Assembly (NCBI RefSeq): GCF_014851805.1
Contig: NZ_JACVAK010000001.1
Coordinates: 744,001 to 808,000 of the forward strand
DNA: 64,000 nucleotides
Direction of reading: 5' to 3'
From: Pseudoxanthomonas sp. PXM02
Lineage (GTDB): Bacteria > Pseudomonadota > Gammaproteobacteria > Xanthomonadales > Xanthomonadaceae
Both the position numbers and the translations under genes were made by a program. The stretch's first letter is position 1. Each line of letters opens with the position of its first letter. Positions 8,137-17,429 of the stretch are shown here, in pieces. The notes beneath the pieces were generated by a model, which saw nothing but the letters and a program-made list of their open reading frames with translations, had not been told where the DNA came from and did not search any database.

Positions 8137-9552
8137 ATGCATCGTCGCGACACACTGCGTTATGCGCTTGTGGCCGGCACCATCGGCGCCCTGCCGGCAT
8201 GCAGCGACCCGGGCGGCACCGAAGCGCGATCGGCCCACGACATCGCCCGCCTCGACAGCACCCCGCTCGCCGGTGTCGTCAGGCCCACCACCACCTCGGG
8301 CGTCGCAGCAGCGTTGCGCGCGTGGCGCGGTGCGGCCTGCATCGCCGGCGCGCGCTTCAGCATGGGTGGACAGACGCGCGAACCCGACGCATTGCAGTTC
8401 GATCTGGCCGGCATGGATCGCTTGCTTGCGCTCGATCCCGTCGCACGCACGGTGCGCGTCCAGGCCGGCATGCGGTGGCGCCGACTGCAAACGCTGCTGG
8501 ATCCGCACGACCTGTCCGTCAAGGTCATGCAGAGCTACAGCAACTTCAGCGTGGGCGGTTCGGTGTCGGTGAACTGCCATGGTCGCTATATCGGCGAAAG
8601 CGCGATCGCCACCACTGTGCGCGCCCTGCAGCTTGTCACCGCAGACGGCGGCACGCGGGAACTCTCCCGTGACAGAGAGCCGGCACTCTTCGGTGCAGTG
8701 CTCGGTGGTTATGGTGGACTGGGGGTCGTTACCGAAGTGGAGCTGGATCTGGCGCCGAACACGCGTATCGCACGGAAGGTGACGTCGGTGCCGCTCGACG
8801 ACTATCCGGACTGGTTCGAGGCGAACGTGCTGGGCAAGGATGACGTCGTCATGCACAACGGCGATCTGGTGCCTCCGGATTTCGATGCGCCGTTGGCGAT
8901 CACCTGGTCGCGCACAAACCTGCCGCTGACCGATGCGCGCCGCCTGGTGCCCGAAGGCCTGGACTACGGCCGCGAGCAGAACCTCATCTGGTCGGCCACC
9001 GAACTGCCGGGAGGCGATGCGCTTCGCGAGCGCTACATGACGCGACGCCTGCTGACCGAGCCGCGCGTGATCATGCGCAACTGCGAAGCCAGCCTGGACG
9101 TGGCGTCGATCGAGCCACGCACGCGGCGGATGTCCACCTACCTGCTGCAGGAGTACTTCATCCCGATGGGCGCCTTCCGCCCGTTCGTCGCCCGGATGCG
9201 AGCCATCCTCCGCGCCGCGGATGCCGGTGTGCTCAACGTATCGATCCGCCACGCGAACGCGGATACGACCTCGCTCATGCGCTGGGCAGACCGCGACATG
9301 TTCTGCTTCGTGCTCTACCACAAGCAGCGCACGTGGCAGGACGCGCGTGCCACCGGCTGGACGCGGGCGCTGATCGACGCCGCATTGGACCATGGCGGCC
9401 GTTACTACCTGCCTTACCGGCTGCACGCGACGCGCCGTCAGTTCATGCGCGCGTATCCGCAGGCGGAACGGTTCGCCGCAATCAAACGGGACGTCGATCC
9501 GGACAACCGGTTCCGCAACCTGCTGTGGGACCGGTACCTGCCGCGCGCCTAG
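8137..9552 (+). CDS. FAD-linked oxidase, sugar-lactone oxidase (ALO/GULO) type, predicted lipoprotein
   Basis: A 471-residue flavoprotein. The start at ATG 8137 gives an RR-containing signal ending in LPAC (Cys22), suggesting a Tat-exported lipoprotein. The FAD-binding PCMH domain runs from about 40 to 215, with VVRPTTTSGVAAALR, AGARFSMGGQT and VKVMQSYSNFSVGGSVSVNCHGR. The C-terminal DPDNRFRNLLWDRYL matches the end of D-arabinono-lactone oxidase-like proteins. The substrate is unknown. It is the last gene of the forward run, five bases after the carboxypeptidase gene. Confidence 0.83.
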   Translation: MHRRDTLRYALVAGTIGALPACSDPGGTEARSAHDIARLDSTPLAGVVRPTTTSGVAAALRAWRGAACIAGARFSMGGQTREPDALQFDLAGMDRLLALDPVARTVRVQAGMRWRRLQTLLDPHDLSVKVMQSYSNFSVGGSVSVNCHGRYIGESAIATTVRALQLVTADGGTRELSRDREPALFGAVLGGYGGLGVVTEVELDLAPNTRIARKVTSVPLDDYPDWFEANVLGKDDVVMHNGDLVPPDFDAPLAITWSRTNLPLTDARRLVPEGLDYGREQNLIWSATELPGGDALRERYMTRRLLTEPRVIMRNCEASLDVASIEPRTRRMSTYLLQEYFIPMGAFRPFVARMRAILRAADAGVLNVSIRHANADTTSLMRWADRDMFCFVLYHKQRTWQDARATGWTRALIDAALDHGGRYYLPYRLHATRRQFMRAYPQAERFAAIKRDVDPDNRFRNLLWDRYLPRA

Positions 9553-9559
9553 CGTCGTG

Positions 9560-10234
9560 TCAGTCCTGCGACCGCTTCGTCGGGGTCTTCGCCTCGGTAC
9601 CCGCATCGGCGATACGCCACAGATACTGCGCCGCATACGTGCGGTAAGGCCCCCATTTCTCGCCGCGCGCCGCCAGTTCCTTCGGCGTCGGCATGGCGTC
9701 CATCCTGTCGACGAATTGCGCGCCCTTGCGCACGCCCAGATCGTCGATCGGCAACACGTCCGGGCGACCCAGCCGGAACATCAGCATCATCTCGATCGTC
9801 CAGCGGCCGATGCCGCGCACAGGCACCAGGGCCGCGACGATCTCGTCCTCGTGCATCGTCGACATCTGCCGCAGCGTGGGGATCTCGCCGCGCTGCTCGC
9901 GCGCCGCCAGATCGCGCAGCGCCAGCGCCTTGTTGCCGGATACGCCGCAGGCGCGCAGCGCCACGTCGTCGATGCGACCCAACGTGTCGAAGTGCAGGCG
10001 CGTGCTGGCGATAGCGGTTTCGACACGGCCCACGATGGTGGCCGCGGCCTTGCCGCTCAACTGCTGGTACAGGATCGCCCTGGCCAAGGCGTCGACCGGA
10101 TCGAACGTCTTCTTCCAGGTGGGTTGCGGTTCGATGTAGCCGATCCGCTTCATCCAGGCGCCAAGCTTGAGATCGCGCCGGGTCAGGTGGTCCCAGGCCT
10201 GTTCGGTGTCGAAGCCGCGCGCGTGACGTGGCAT
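9560..10234 (-). CDS. DNA-3-methyladenine glycosylase II (AlkA-like, helix-hairpin-helix)
   Basis: A 224-residue base-excision glycosylase. The helix-hairpin-helix lies at about 138-149 (VPVRGIGRWTIE) and is followed by LPIDDLGVRKG with the Asp164-Asp165 pair that holds the catalytic Asp. ARAILYQQLSGKAA is the conserved helix near the active site. It lacks the N-terminal TBP-like domain of E. coli AlkA, as in short AlkA/MAG-type enzymes. It removes alkylated purines from DNA. It starts four bases after the DUF423 stop, so the two form an operon. Confidence 0.9.
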   Translation of the reverse strand: MPRHARGFDTEQAWDHLTRRDLKLGAWMKRIGYIEPQPTWKKTFDPVDALARAILYQQLSGKAAATIVGRVETAIASTRLHFDTLGRIDDVALRACGVSGNKALALRDLAAREQRGEIPTLRQMSTMHEDEIVAALVPVRGIGRWTIEMMLMFRLGRPDVLPIDDLGVRKGAQFVDRMDAMPTPKELAARGEKWGPYRTYAAQYLWRIADAGTEAKTPTKRSQD

Positions 10235-10238
10235 GGAA

Positions 10239-10607
10239 TCAACGACGGACGGCGTCGACCGCCCACAGCACCCAGCCCAGCATCAGCGTGATCCCGCCGG
10301 CGGGCGCGAGCCGGGTCGGCAGGCCCCACAGCGCACCTCCCACCAGGCTGCCCGCAAACAGCAGCGTACCCAGCAGCAACAGGCAGAGCGCCGCCTTACC
10401 CATGCGCCGCGTCGTGCTGGGCGCCAACGCCGCAAGCGCCAATCCATGACCGAAGGCGAACAGCGCAGCCGTCTGTACGTGTGACTGCGCCTGTGCGGCC
10501 GCGATTCCATGCGAGGCATACGCGGACAGGCCGACGGCCACCGCGGCAAGCAGGCCGCCGCTCAGGGCGAGGAACGAGGGTTTGCGTTGGCGTCGGTCGT
10601 AGTTCAT
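10239..10607 (-). CDS. DUF423 family membrane protein
   Basis: A 122-residue protein with four predicted membrane segments and the DUF423 signatures GLSAYASHG near the first segment and GLPTRLAPAGGITLMLGWVLW at the end. The start is set at ATG 10607 (MNYDRR); the frame upstream to 10688 gives an unlikely polar leader. It is the first gene of a two-gene unit with the AlkA-like glycosylase. The biochemical role of DUF423 is unknown. Confidence 0.82.
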   Translation of the reverse strand: MNYDRRQRKPSFLALSGGLLAAVAVGLSAYASHGIAAAQAQSHVQTAALFAFGHGLALAALAPSTTRRMGKAALCLLLLGTLLFAGSLVGGALWGLPTRLAPAGGITLMLGWVLWAVDAVRR

Positions 10608-10685
10608 CGGCTCAGCGATCCGAGAATCGGGTGGGCATCCTGCCAGCGGAGGACGCGACATCCCGGCATCGGCACCCCACAAACG

Positions 10686-10712
10686 CAACGCGCCGCATGA
10701 AGCGGCGCGTTG
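10686..10712 (-). terminator. Hairpin terminator for the 10752-11912 gene
   Basis: CAACGCGCCGC (10686-10696) pairs perfectly with GCGGCGCGTTG (10702-10712). Read on the reverse strand it lies 39 bases after the stop and is followed by a short T-rich stretch (GCGTTTGTGG). Confidence 0.6.
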
Positions 10713-10751
10713 GCGTGGAGCTGGACATCCGGGACAGGGCGTCCGGGAGGT

Positions 10752-11912
10752 TTACTGCTTGACGGCCCAGTAGATGTCGAACTTGCCGGTGGCTTCGAAG
10801 GAACCATCGACACCGGACTTCCACGACTCGTACGGACGGTCGATGACTTCGTGGCCGGCAGTGACAGCCCAGGCGCGCAGCGCGTTGCGCTGGTTGTCGA
10901 GCTCGGCCATGTAGCCGGTGTAGCTGGCGAAGGCCGACTTGTGGGCCTCGGTGCGGACGTACTCGACCGGGGCGCCGGACGGGATGGTGACCTTCATCTC
11001 GCCCGTCGACGCGACCGGCGTCGCCGGCGGGGTGACCGGGGCAGCGGCTTCGGCAGCCGCTTCAGCTTTCGCCGCGGCGCTGGCCTTGCGGACCGGCTGG
11101 GCGATGTCGAAGGCGTACTTCTCGGCACCGAAGTCGGTGGTGATGATGCGCAGCGGGCCGGCGGCGACCAGGCCGTTGGCGTCCATCACGCGCTTGATCC
11201 ATTCCTGGTTCTGCTTGATCGAACCCTTGATGGCATCGTTGGTGCGGTCGATGTTGCCGGCGGTGACGACCAGCAGGTCCTCAGACGGCACGTCGACGAC
11301 CTTCAGGCCGGTCAGCGGGCTGCCTTCGGTGCGGTAGTCGAAGTTCGGGACCGTGGCGAGCATGTTGGTCAGCTTGCCCAGGCCGGCCTTGACGGCATCG
11401 CCGACGTGGCGGCTGACGTACATGCCGGCGTAACGGCCGATCAGGTTGAAACCGTACGTGACCTGGTAGCTCTGGGTGATCTTGACGTTGCGGTTGTCCT
11501 TGCCGGTCGGCTGCAGGTCGAAGGTGGCCTGCTTGTCCGTGCCCATGCGCTTGTCGAGGATCGTGTAGACGATCTTGCCGGCGGCGCCCTGCGTGGCGGG
11601 ACGCTCGCTGGAGGTGATTTCCCAGCTACCCTGGCCCCAGGCCGCATTGGCGGAATTGAACTCCACCTTCGCGCCGACGCCCGTGTTGTTCTCGCCACCG
11701 GAGTAGCTCAGTTCGTTGGCCGCGCTCGGGATCAGCGGGTTCCAGTCCTTCAGTCGACGCACGTTGTTCAGCGTGTCGAACACGATGGTCATGCGGCGGT
11801 TGGTCTCGACGCTTTCCTGCAGCGAGCGCGAGGACGGCAGGACCAGGCCGATCACCAGAAACAGCGCCAGAACCAGCGCCAACGCAATCACGAACTCGAT
11901 CAAACGGGTCAT
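10752..11912 (-). CDS. Membrane-anchored SRPBCC (polyketide cyclase-like) protein with GyrI-like domain
   Basis: A 386-residue protein. One N-terminal transmembrane segment (about 4-26) precedes an SRPBCC ligand-binding domain (about 35-180; MTIVFDTLNNVRRLKDWNPL, SGGENNTGVGAKVEF, GSWEIT). An Ala-rich linker near 285-305 separates a C-terminal part resembling the GyrI/SOUL-like effector-binding fold (VTIPSGAPVEYVRTEAHKSAF). Such proteins probably bind hydrophobic ligands on the periplasmic side. It is monocistronic, with a hairpin downstream. Confidence 0.75.
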   Translation of the reverse strand: MTRLIEFVIALALVLALFLVIGLVLPSSRSLQESVETNRRMTIVFDTLNNVRRLKDWNPLIPSAANELSYSGGENNTGVGAKVEFNSANAAWGQGSWEITSSERPATQGAAGKIVYTILDKRMGTDKQATFDLQPTGKDNRNVKITQSYQVTYGFNLIGRYAGMYVSRHVGDAVKAGLGKLTNMLATVPNFDYRTEGSPLTGLKVVDVPSEDLLVVTAGNIDRTNDAIKGSIKQNQEWIKRVMDANGLVAAGPLRIITTDFGAEKYAFDIAQPVRKASAAAKAEAAAEAAAPVTPPATPVASTGEMKVTIPSGAPVEYVRTEAHKSAFASYTGYMAELDNQRNALRAWAVTAGHEVIDRPYESWKSGVDGSFEATGKFDIYWAVKQ

Positions 11913-12153
11913 TCAGGAGTCTCCGGGGGCCGGTGCCTCGGCCGTGAAAAAAATGCACCGCGCATCCTAGCAGGGTTGCAGGGCTTCGGGCAGCCCATCT
12001 GACACCGGTTGGCCGCCCGATTCCGGCACGTACGCGGGCGCACGCTGCCGGCACGCCAACGGCCCTGTTGCGCTGCAGCGGCGGGCATTCCGGTGGTTGG
12101 GCCGGAGACGCCCGGGAGGCTCGGCGCGCTGCACCGGGCCGGGCCTCCTCGCC

Positions 12154-12795
12154 TCAGACGAGCTGCAGCTCGAAGGCCTTCAGCACCGCGCGGGTGCGGT
12201 CGCGCACGCCGAGCTTGGACAGGATGTTGGAGACGTGGTTCTTGATGGTGCCCTCCGCCACGCCCAGCGAGTTGGCGATCTCCTTGTTCGAGAAACCGCT
12301 GGCCATCAGGCGGAGGATCTCGGTTTCGCGGTCGGTCAGCGGATCCGGGCGATCCAGGCTGACGAACTCGTTGCGCATGTGCTCCAGCCCGGACAGCAGG
12401 CGCTGGGTCACGGCCGGCTGCACCAGCGAACCGCCGTCGGCGACCGTGCGGATGGCACCGACCAGCTGTTCCAGCGAGACGTCCTTCAGCAGGTACCCCT
12501 TGGCGCCCGCCTTCAGGCCGGCCAGGACCAACTGGTCGTCGTCGAAGGTGGTCAGGATGATGGTGGGCGGCAACTGACCGGCGCGAGAGAGTGCCTGCAG
12601 AGCCTCCAGGCCCGACATCACCGGCATGCGCATGTCCATCAGCACCACATCGGGCTTGATCTGCGGGACCAGGTCCACGGCCTGCTTGCCGTCCGCGGCC
12701 TCGGCCACGACCTCGATGCCGTCGTCCAGCGCCAGCAGGGAGCGGATGCCCTGGCGCACCAGGGTTTGATCGTCGACCAGACAGACACGGATCAC
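12154..12795 (-). CDS. NarL/LuxR-family response regulator
   Basis: A 213-residue regulator. The receiver domain (1-120) has the acidic pair D8/D9, phosphoacceptor D54 (VVLMDMRMP), conserved Thr in ILTTFDDD and Lys in GYLLKD. The LuxR-type HTH (about 148-210) contains LTDRETEILRLMASGFSNKEIA and VAEGTIKNHVSNILSKLGVRDR. It controls transcription on phosphorylation by the kinase encoded immediately upstream, whose stop overlaps this start by four bases. The regulon is unknown. Confidence 0.93.
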   Translation of the reverse strand: MIRVCLVDDQTLVRQGIRSLLALDDGIEVVAEAADGKQAVDLVPQIKPDVVLMDMRMPVMSGLEALQALSRAGQLPPTIILTTFDDDQLVLAGLKAGAKGYLLKDVSLEQLVGAIRTVADGGSLVQPAVTQRLLSGLEHMRNEFVSLDRPDPLTDRETEILRLMASGFSNKEIANSLGVAEGTIKNHVSNILSKLGVRDRTRAVLKAFELQLV

Positions 12796-14033
12796 GGGGG
12801 TCCTCCGGAGCTGAGCTCGGGTGTGGGTTCGGGTTGGGGAACGGAAAGAGGGGCGAGCGCCGGGGCCGCCTCGGTGACGGGCAGGGCGATGTACAGGCAG
12901 AAGCCCTTCCCTGCCCGCGTTTCGATGCGCAGTTCACCGCCGTACTGGGCCAGGCGCTCACGCATGCCGGTCAGGCCGTTGCCTGCCACCACATGCTGGC
13001 TGCCTGCGCCGTCGTCGCGCGCGTCGATCAGGATCCTCGCGCCATCCCGCCGGCAATGCAGCCACAGGTGGCGCGCACCGGCATGGCGGACGGCGTTGGT
13101 GATGATTTCCTGCGTGCAGCGGAGCAACACGTGCGCCCGGTGCGGGTCCTCGAGCGTCAGCGGCTCTTCGATGTCCATGTGGATGGCCAGCGACGGGACC
13201 TTTTCCGCCAGCGGCATCAACGCGGCACCCAGGTCGATCGAGCCGCTGTCGCGCAGCTGGCTGACGGCCTCGCGCACGTCCGTCAGCAGCAGACGCGCCA
13301 ACGTGTGTGCCTGCCGCACGTGCTCCTGGGCGCGCCCTTCCGTCATATGGCCGGCCACCTCCAGGTTCAGGCTGAGCGCGGTCAGGTGGTGGCCCAGCAG
13401 GTCGTGCAGCTCACGCGAGATCCGCGTGCGTTCGTTGACGCGGGCGCTTTCGGCCAGCAGCACGCGGGTGGCTCGCAACTCGGCATTGAGCCGGCGCTGC
13501 TCCTCGCGTGCCTGCGCCTGCTGGCGTGCGACGTACGTGGTGATCAGCACGAAGGCCGAGAATCCCACGTAGAACATCGACTGGAAGAGCGCTTCCCAGA
13601 AATTGAAGTCGTCGCGCGCCATGAACGACGGCACCAGCAGCACGTGCGCGGCGAGCAGCCAGGCCACGGCCAGACGCAATTCCAGCAGCCAGGGCAGCAC
13701 CCCGGCCATGATCAGCAGCAACACGGCGCCCAAGCCGGTCTGGGTGTAGAAGCCCACGCCGATCGCGGTTGCCGTCAGCACCATCGCCAGCGGCACATTC
13801 CAGCCCAGCGGCAGGCCATCGCGCCGCCCGTCCAGGGCCCGCGTGGCCAGCCAGTACACGGCGCCGAAGCTGAAGTAGCAGACGGCGGTCAGCGGCAGGT
13901 TCACGCCATGCCCGTCCGTCCCGCTGGACGGCGGCAGCACCCACACGTTCAGGATGATGGGAATGCCCACCAGGGCCCACGTGTAGAGGCCTGCGGCGCG
14001 CAGCAGGCGGGTATGGCTGAGTCGTCCCAACAT
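12792..14033 (-). CDS. Membrane sensor histidine kinase, NarX/DesK type (HisKA_3)
   Basis: A 413-residue kinase with about five or six transmembrane segments in residues 12-167 and no large periplasmic domain, as in DesK-like intramembrane sensors. A coiled coil (170-200) leads to the HisKA_3 box ERTRISRELHDLLGHHLTAL with phospho-His210. The ATPase domain has QEIITNAVRHAGA (N box), DARDDGAG (G1) and GNGLTGMRERL (G2). The tail is Pro-rich. It forms a coupled pair with the response regulator. Confidence 0.92.
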   Translation of the reverse strand: MLGRLSHTRLLRAAGLYTWALVGIPIILNVWVLPPSSGTDGHGVNLPLTAVCYFSFGAVYWLATRALDGRRDGLPLGWNVPLAMVLTATAIGVGFYTQTGLGAVLLLIMAGVLPWLLELRLAVAWLLAAHVLLVPSFMARDDFNFWEALFQSMFYVGFSAFVLITTYVARQQAQAREEQRRLNAELRATRVLLAESARVNERTRISRELHDLLGHHLTALSLNLEVAGHMTEGRAQEHVRQAHTLARLLLTDVREAVSQLRDSGSIDLGAALMPLAEKVPSLAIHMDIEEPLTLEDPHRAHVLLRCTQEIITNAVRHAGARHLWLHCRRDGARILIDARDDGAGSQHVVAGNGLTGMRERLAQYGGELRIETRAGKGFCLYIALPVTEAAPALAPLSVPQPEPTPELSSGGPP

Positions 14034-14212
14034 CCGGGCATCTTAGGCGGAATCGCCTTCGCCCATGTCCCAACTAAAGTCATGCCGCCGTTGGAACACA
14101 GGGCAGCCGGGTTCATCCCCGGCTCACCCGCGCCTCGCCGGTCACCGCAGCCCCATGCGATAATCCGGCCTCGGCCATGTGCCGCCCTGCAAGACCCGTT
14201 CGGAGTCAGGTA

Positions 14213-14809
14213 ATGTCGATTGTCATCCGCGACGTGCGCGAGCACGAGCTGGATTCCGTCCTAGCCCTCAACAACAATGCCGGCCTGGCCATCCTGCCGC
14301 TGGATTCGGCCAAGGTCCGCCGCTTCTACGAGACGGCCGAGTACTTCCGCGTCGCCGAGCGCGACGGCAACCTCGCCGGCTTCCTCGTCGGTTTCGGTTC
14401 CGGCGCCGCGCACGACAGCAGCAACTTCGCCTGGTTCCGCGAGCGCTATCCCCAGTTCTTCTATATCGACCGCATCGTGGTGGCCAGCCGCCGTCGCGGC
14501 GGTGGCGTTGGTCGCGCGTTCTACGCCGACGTACAGAGCTTCGCCGAACTGCGCTGCCCGCAGCTGGCCTGCGAAGTCTTCCTCGACCACGGCGCCGATC
14601 CGGCCCTGCTCTTCCACGGCAGCTTCGGCTTCCGCGAAGTGGGCCAGAACGTCATGGCCGAGGCGGAAGTCCGCGCCAGCATGCTGATGAAGGAACTCTG
14701 CAGCTACCCGTGGGTGCGCGACACCTACGGCGATGCCCTGCCCGACGTGCCGTGGACCCGCACCCGCCTGCTGGCTGACGCCAGCGCACAACGGCCGACC
14801 GGTACATGA
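14213..14809 (+). CDS. GNAT-family N-acetyltransferase upstream of minC
   Basis: A 198-residue protein with the GNAT fold: IRDVREHELDSVLALN at the start, YFRVAERDGNLAGFLVGF, FYIDRIVVASRRRGGGVGRAF as the acetyl-CoA motif A (R-x2-G-x-G) and a C-terminal LLFHGSFGFREVGQ. The start is ATG 14213; an upstream frame to 14177 lacks support. Its stop overlaps the minC start by four bases, so it is translated with the min genes. The substrate is unknown. Confidence 0.83.
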   Translation: MSIVIRDVREHELDSVLALNNNAGLAILPLDSAKVRRFYETAEYFRVAERDGNLAGFLVGFGSGAAHDSSNFAWFRERYPQFFYIDRIVVASRRRGGGVGRAFYADVQSFAELRCPQLACEVFLDHGADPALLFHGSFGFREVGQNVMAEAEVRASMLMKELCSYPWVRDTYGDALPDVPWTRTRLLADASAQRPTGT

Positions 14810-15573
14810 GCGTGACGCGAGCCTCCATGGACTACGAACAGGCCGGCGAACTGAAGATCGGCCAGGTCGGCATCGCCAACCTCCGCATCCGTACCCTCGA
14901 CGTCGACCAGCTGATCCGCGAAATGCGCGAACGCGTCGAACGGGCGCCCAAGCTGTTCGGCCGCGCGGCCGTGATCGTCGATTTCGGCGGCCTGACCCGG
15001 TTGCCGGATACCGCCACCGCACGCGCCCTGATCGATGGCCTGCGCGGCGCGGGCGTCATCCCGGTGGCGCTGGCCTATGGCACCCGCGAGACCGAAACCC
15101 TGTCCGAACAGCTCGGCCTGCCGCTGCTGGCCAAGTTCCGGGCGCAGTACGAGCCGGTGGCACAAGCCGCTCCTGCTCCTGCGCGGGCAGCTCCCGAACC
15201 CGCCCCGGCCGCTTCTGCACCGGCAGCGAAGGCTGTGGACGTCAAGCCAGGCCTGGTCCAGAAGACCCCCGTGCGTTCCGGCCAGCAGCTTTACGCCGAG
15301 AACCGCGACCTGACCGTGCTCAGCACCGTGGGCGCGGGCGCCGAGGTCATCTCCGACGGCTCCATCCATATCTACGGCGCGTTGCGTGGCCGTGCCCTCG
15401 CCGGCGCGCGCGGCAATGCCGACGCCCGCATCTTCTGTCGTGAATTCCATGCCGAACTGGTCGCCGTCGCCGGCCACTACAAGGTGATGGAGGAAGTACC
15501 CAAGGAACTGCGCGGCAAGGCCGTGCAGATCTGGCTGGACCAGGACCAACTCAAGATCGCCGCGCAGGACTGA
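14806..15573 (+). CDS. minC: Septum site-determining protein MinC
   Basis: A 255-residue FtsZ inhibitor. The N-terminal domain (about 10-115) blocks FtsZ polymerisation. An Ala/Pro linker (about 120-150) leads to the C-terminal beta-helix that binds MinD and FtsZ (NRDLTVLSTVGAGAEVISDGSIHIYGALRGRALAGARGN, quoted here only by its ends at about 164 and 203). The motif IYGALRGRALAGARGN is diagnostic. It is followed by minD after 44 bases. Confidence 0.96.
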   Translation: MSVTRASMDYEQAGELKIGQVGIANLRIRTLDVDQLIREMRERVERAPKLFGRAAVIVDFGGLTRLPDTATARALIDGLRGAGVIPVALAYGTRETETLSEQLGLPLLAKFRAQYEPVAQAAPAPARAAPEPAPAASAPAAKAVDVKPGLVQKTPVRSGQQLYAENRDLTVLSTVGAGAEVISDGSIHIYGALRGRALAGARGNADARIFCREFHAELVAVAGHYKVMEEVPKELRGKAVQIWLDQDQLKIAAQD

Positions 15574-15617
15574 CGCGCGGCACTACCCGAACATAAGAAC
15601 GACCAAGGAGAACACCG

Positions 15618-16427
15618 TTGGCTGAAATCATCGTAGTCACGTCCGGCAAGGGCGGCGTCGGCAAGACCACCACCAGCGCCAGCATCGCGTGCGGCCTGGC
15701 GCGTCGCGGCAAGAAGGTCGCGGTCATCGACTTCGACGTCGGCCTGCGCAACCTCGACCTCATCATGGGCTGCGAGCGCCGCGTCGTGTACGACTTCGTC
15801 AACGTCACCCAGGGCGAGGCCACGCTGAAGCAGGCGCTGATCAAGGACAAGCGCTTCGAGACGCTGTACGTCCTGGCCGCTTCGCAGACGCGCGACAAGG
15901 ACGCGCTGACCAAGGAAGGCGTGGAGAAGGTGCTGAAGGACCTGTCCGACGACGGTTTCGACTACATCGTCTGCGACTCCCCGGCCGGCATCGAGAAGGG
16001 CGCCTTCCTGGCCATGTATTTCGCCGACCAGGCCATCGTGGTGGTCAACCCTGAAGTCTCGTCGGTGCGCGATTCCGACCGCATCCTCGGCCTGCTGGAC
16101 TCCAAGACCCGCCGCGCCGAGAACGGTGAGCCGCTGAAGGCCAACCTGCTGCTGACGCGCTACAACCCGGCGCGCGTGGAAGGCGGCGAGATGCTCAGCA
16201 TCAAGGACGTGGAAGACGTGTTGGGCCTTAAGACCCTCGGCGTGATTCCGGAATCGGGCGACGTGCTCAACGCGTCGAACAAGGGCGAGCCGGTCATCCT
16301 GGACCTGGAATCGCCGGCCGGCCAGGCCTACGACGACACCGTCGGCCGTCTGCTGGGCGAAGACCGCCCGATGCGCTTCATCACCCTGGAGAAGAAAGGC
16401 TTCTTCAGCAAGCTGTTCGGAGGTTGA
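15618..16427 (+). CDS. minD: Septum site-determining protein MinD (ParA-type ATPase)
   Basis: A 269-residue membrane-cycling ATPase that recruits MinC to the poles. The deviant Walker A motif [10 protein letters not shown] lies at about 9-18, and [14 protein letters not shown] and [14 protein letters not shown] are the switch and Walker B regions. The C-terminal amphipathic helix ([16 protein letters not shown]) is the membrane-targeting sequence. The start codon is TTG at 15618, well supported by AAGGAG at 15605-15610. MinE follows after two bases. Confidence 0.97.
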   Translation: MAEIIVVTSGKGGVGKTTTSASIACGLARRGKKVAVIDFDVGLRNLDLIMGCERRVVYDFVNVTQGEATLKQALIKDKRFETLYVLAASQTRDKDALTKEGVEKVLKDLSDDGFDYIVCDSPAGIEKGAFLAMYFADQAIVVVNPEVSSVRDSDRILGLLDSKTRRAENGEPLKANLLLTRYNPARVEGGEMLSIKDVEDVLGLKTLGVIPESGDVLNASNKGEPVILDLESPAGQAYDDTVGRLLGEDRPMRFITLEKKGFFSKLFGG

Positions 16428-16429
16428 GC

Positions 16430-16684
16430 ATGGGCCTGTTCGATTTCCTCAAGGCGAAGAAGAACACCGCCGAGACCGCGAAGAACCGTCTGCAGATCAT
16501 CATCGCGCAGGAGCGCAGCTCACGCGGCGCGCCCGACTACCTGCCGCTGCTGCGTCGTGAACTGCTGGAAGTGATCAAGAAGTACGTCAACGTCGATGTC
16601 GACGCGGTCAAGGTCGACCTGATCAAGGACGGCGACCACGACGTGCTGGATATCTCGGTCGCGCTGCCGGAAGGCAACAACTGA
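16430..16684 (+). CDS. minE: Cell division topological specificity factor MinE
   Basis: An 84-residue protein of normal MinE length. [11 protein letters not shown] is the N-terminal amphipathic membrane-targeting segment; [14 protein letters not shown] is the MinD-activating region, and the C-terminal part is the beta-rich dimerisation domain. MinE stimulates MinD ATPase to drive pole-to-pole oscillation. The start is ATG 16430, six bases after GGAGG (16419-16423); an in-frame TTG at 16424 would add two residues and is less likely. Confidence 0.96.
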   Translation: MGLFDFLKAKKNTAETAKNRLQIIIAQERSSRGAPDYLPLLRRELLEVIKKYVNVDVDAVKVDLIKDGDHDVLDISVALPEGNN

Positions 16685-16728
16685 CGACGGGGGCGGACAT
16701 CCGCTCCGCCCTCTTCGATACAACGGCC

Positions 16729-17214
16729 ATGAACGCTGTCGCGGACACCGTCGAACCCGAGGTGATGCAGGTCTCCGCCCTGCCCTTCGCCGCCGCAGCA
16801 GACCTGCTGTCCCGCCATGGCCTGCAACTGCATCGCGTCGACGACGGCGCGCCCATCCCCGGTAGCTACTGGGGCGAACCGGAGGCCGGCGTCATTGCCC
16901 ACAACGTCTACGTGCGCGGCGACACGCCCGTGCACTCGATGCTGCACGAGGCGTGCCACCTGATCGTGCTACCGCCGGAACGGCGCGCCCAGGTGCACAC
17001 CGACGCCACCGATTCGGTGATCGAGGAGGACGCCACCTGCTGCCTGCAGATCATCCTCGCCGACGAACTCCCCGGTGTCGGGCGCGCACGCCTGATGGCC
17101 GACATGGATGCGTGGGGCTACACGTACCGCCTGGGATCCACACAGGCGTGGTTCGAGCAGGATGCGGACGATGCGCGGGCGTTCCTGCGGGAGCGGGGCC
17201 TGCCGTACCGTTGA
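16729..17214 (+). CDS. Conserved protein with an HExxH zinc-binding motif
   Basis: A 161-residue cytoplasmic protein. The segment VHSMLHEACHLIVLPPE contains HEACH, an HExxH motif as in zincin peptidases, and VIEEDATCCLQIILADE about 25 residues further on offers a third acidic ligand. The pattern is that of a small gluzincin-like putative peptidase; activity is not established. It lies 44 bases after minE and could share the transcript, although no functional link is known. No signal peptide. Confidence 0.75.
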   Translation: MNAVADTVEPEVMQVSALPFAAAADLLSRHGLQLHRVDDGAPIPGSYWGEPEAGVIAHNVYVRGDTPVHSMLHEACHLIVLPPERRAQVHTDATDSVIEEDATCCLQIILADELPGVGRARLMADMDAWGYTYRLGSTQAWFEQDADDARAFLRERGLPYR

Positions 17215-17223
17215 GGGCGCACC

Positions 17224-17344
17224 TTGTAGGAGCGACGTAAGTCGCGACCGCACGATATCGGCGTCCATAGGCCTGTCGTAACTGCATCCACCGGCCTTCA
17301 CGTCGCCGGAAGGTGGACGGTCGCGACTCACGTCGCTCCTACAA
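17224..17344. repeat. Inverted pair of GGAGCGACGTAAGTCGCGA-type repeats (copy 1)
   Basis: A 27-base arm (17224-17250, TTGTAGGAGCGACGTAAGTC and onward) recurs inverted at 17318-17344 with one mismatch. Each arm also contains its own short stem (GCGAC / GTCGC). This is the REP/BIME-like architecture common in Xanthomonadaceae and Pseudomonas intergenic regions. A second pair lies at 21676-21759. The transcript would form a long stem between the 16729 gene and the M2 peptidase gene. Confidence 0.85.
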
Positions 17345-17429
17345 GGGAAACGGACGCCGCACTTGCACCCCCTCCCCCGCTCTCACTACCCTTCCGATTC
17401 CTGCGCCCGCGCACCTTGAAGGACGTCCC

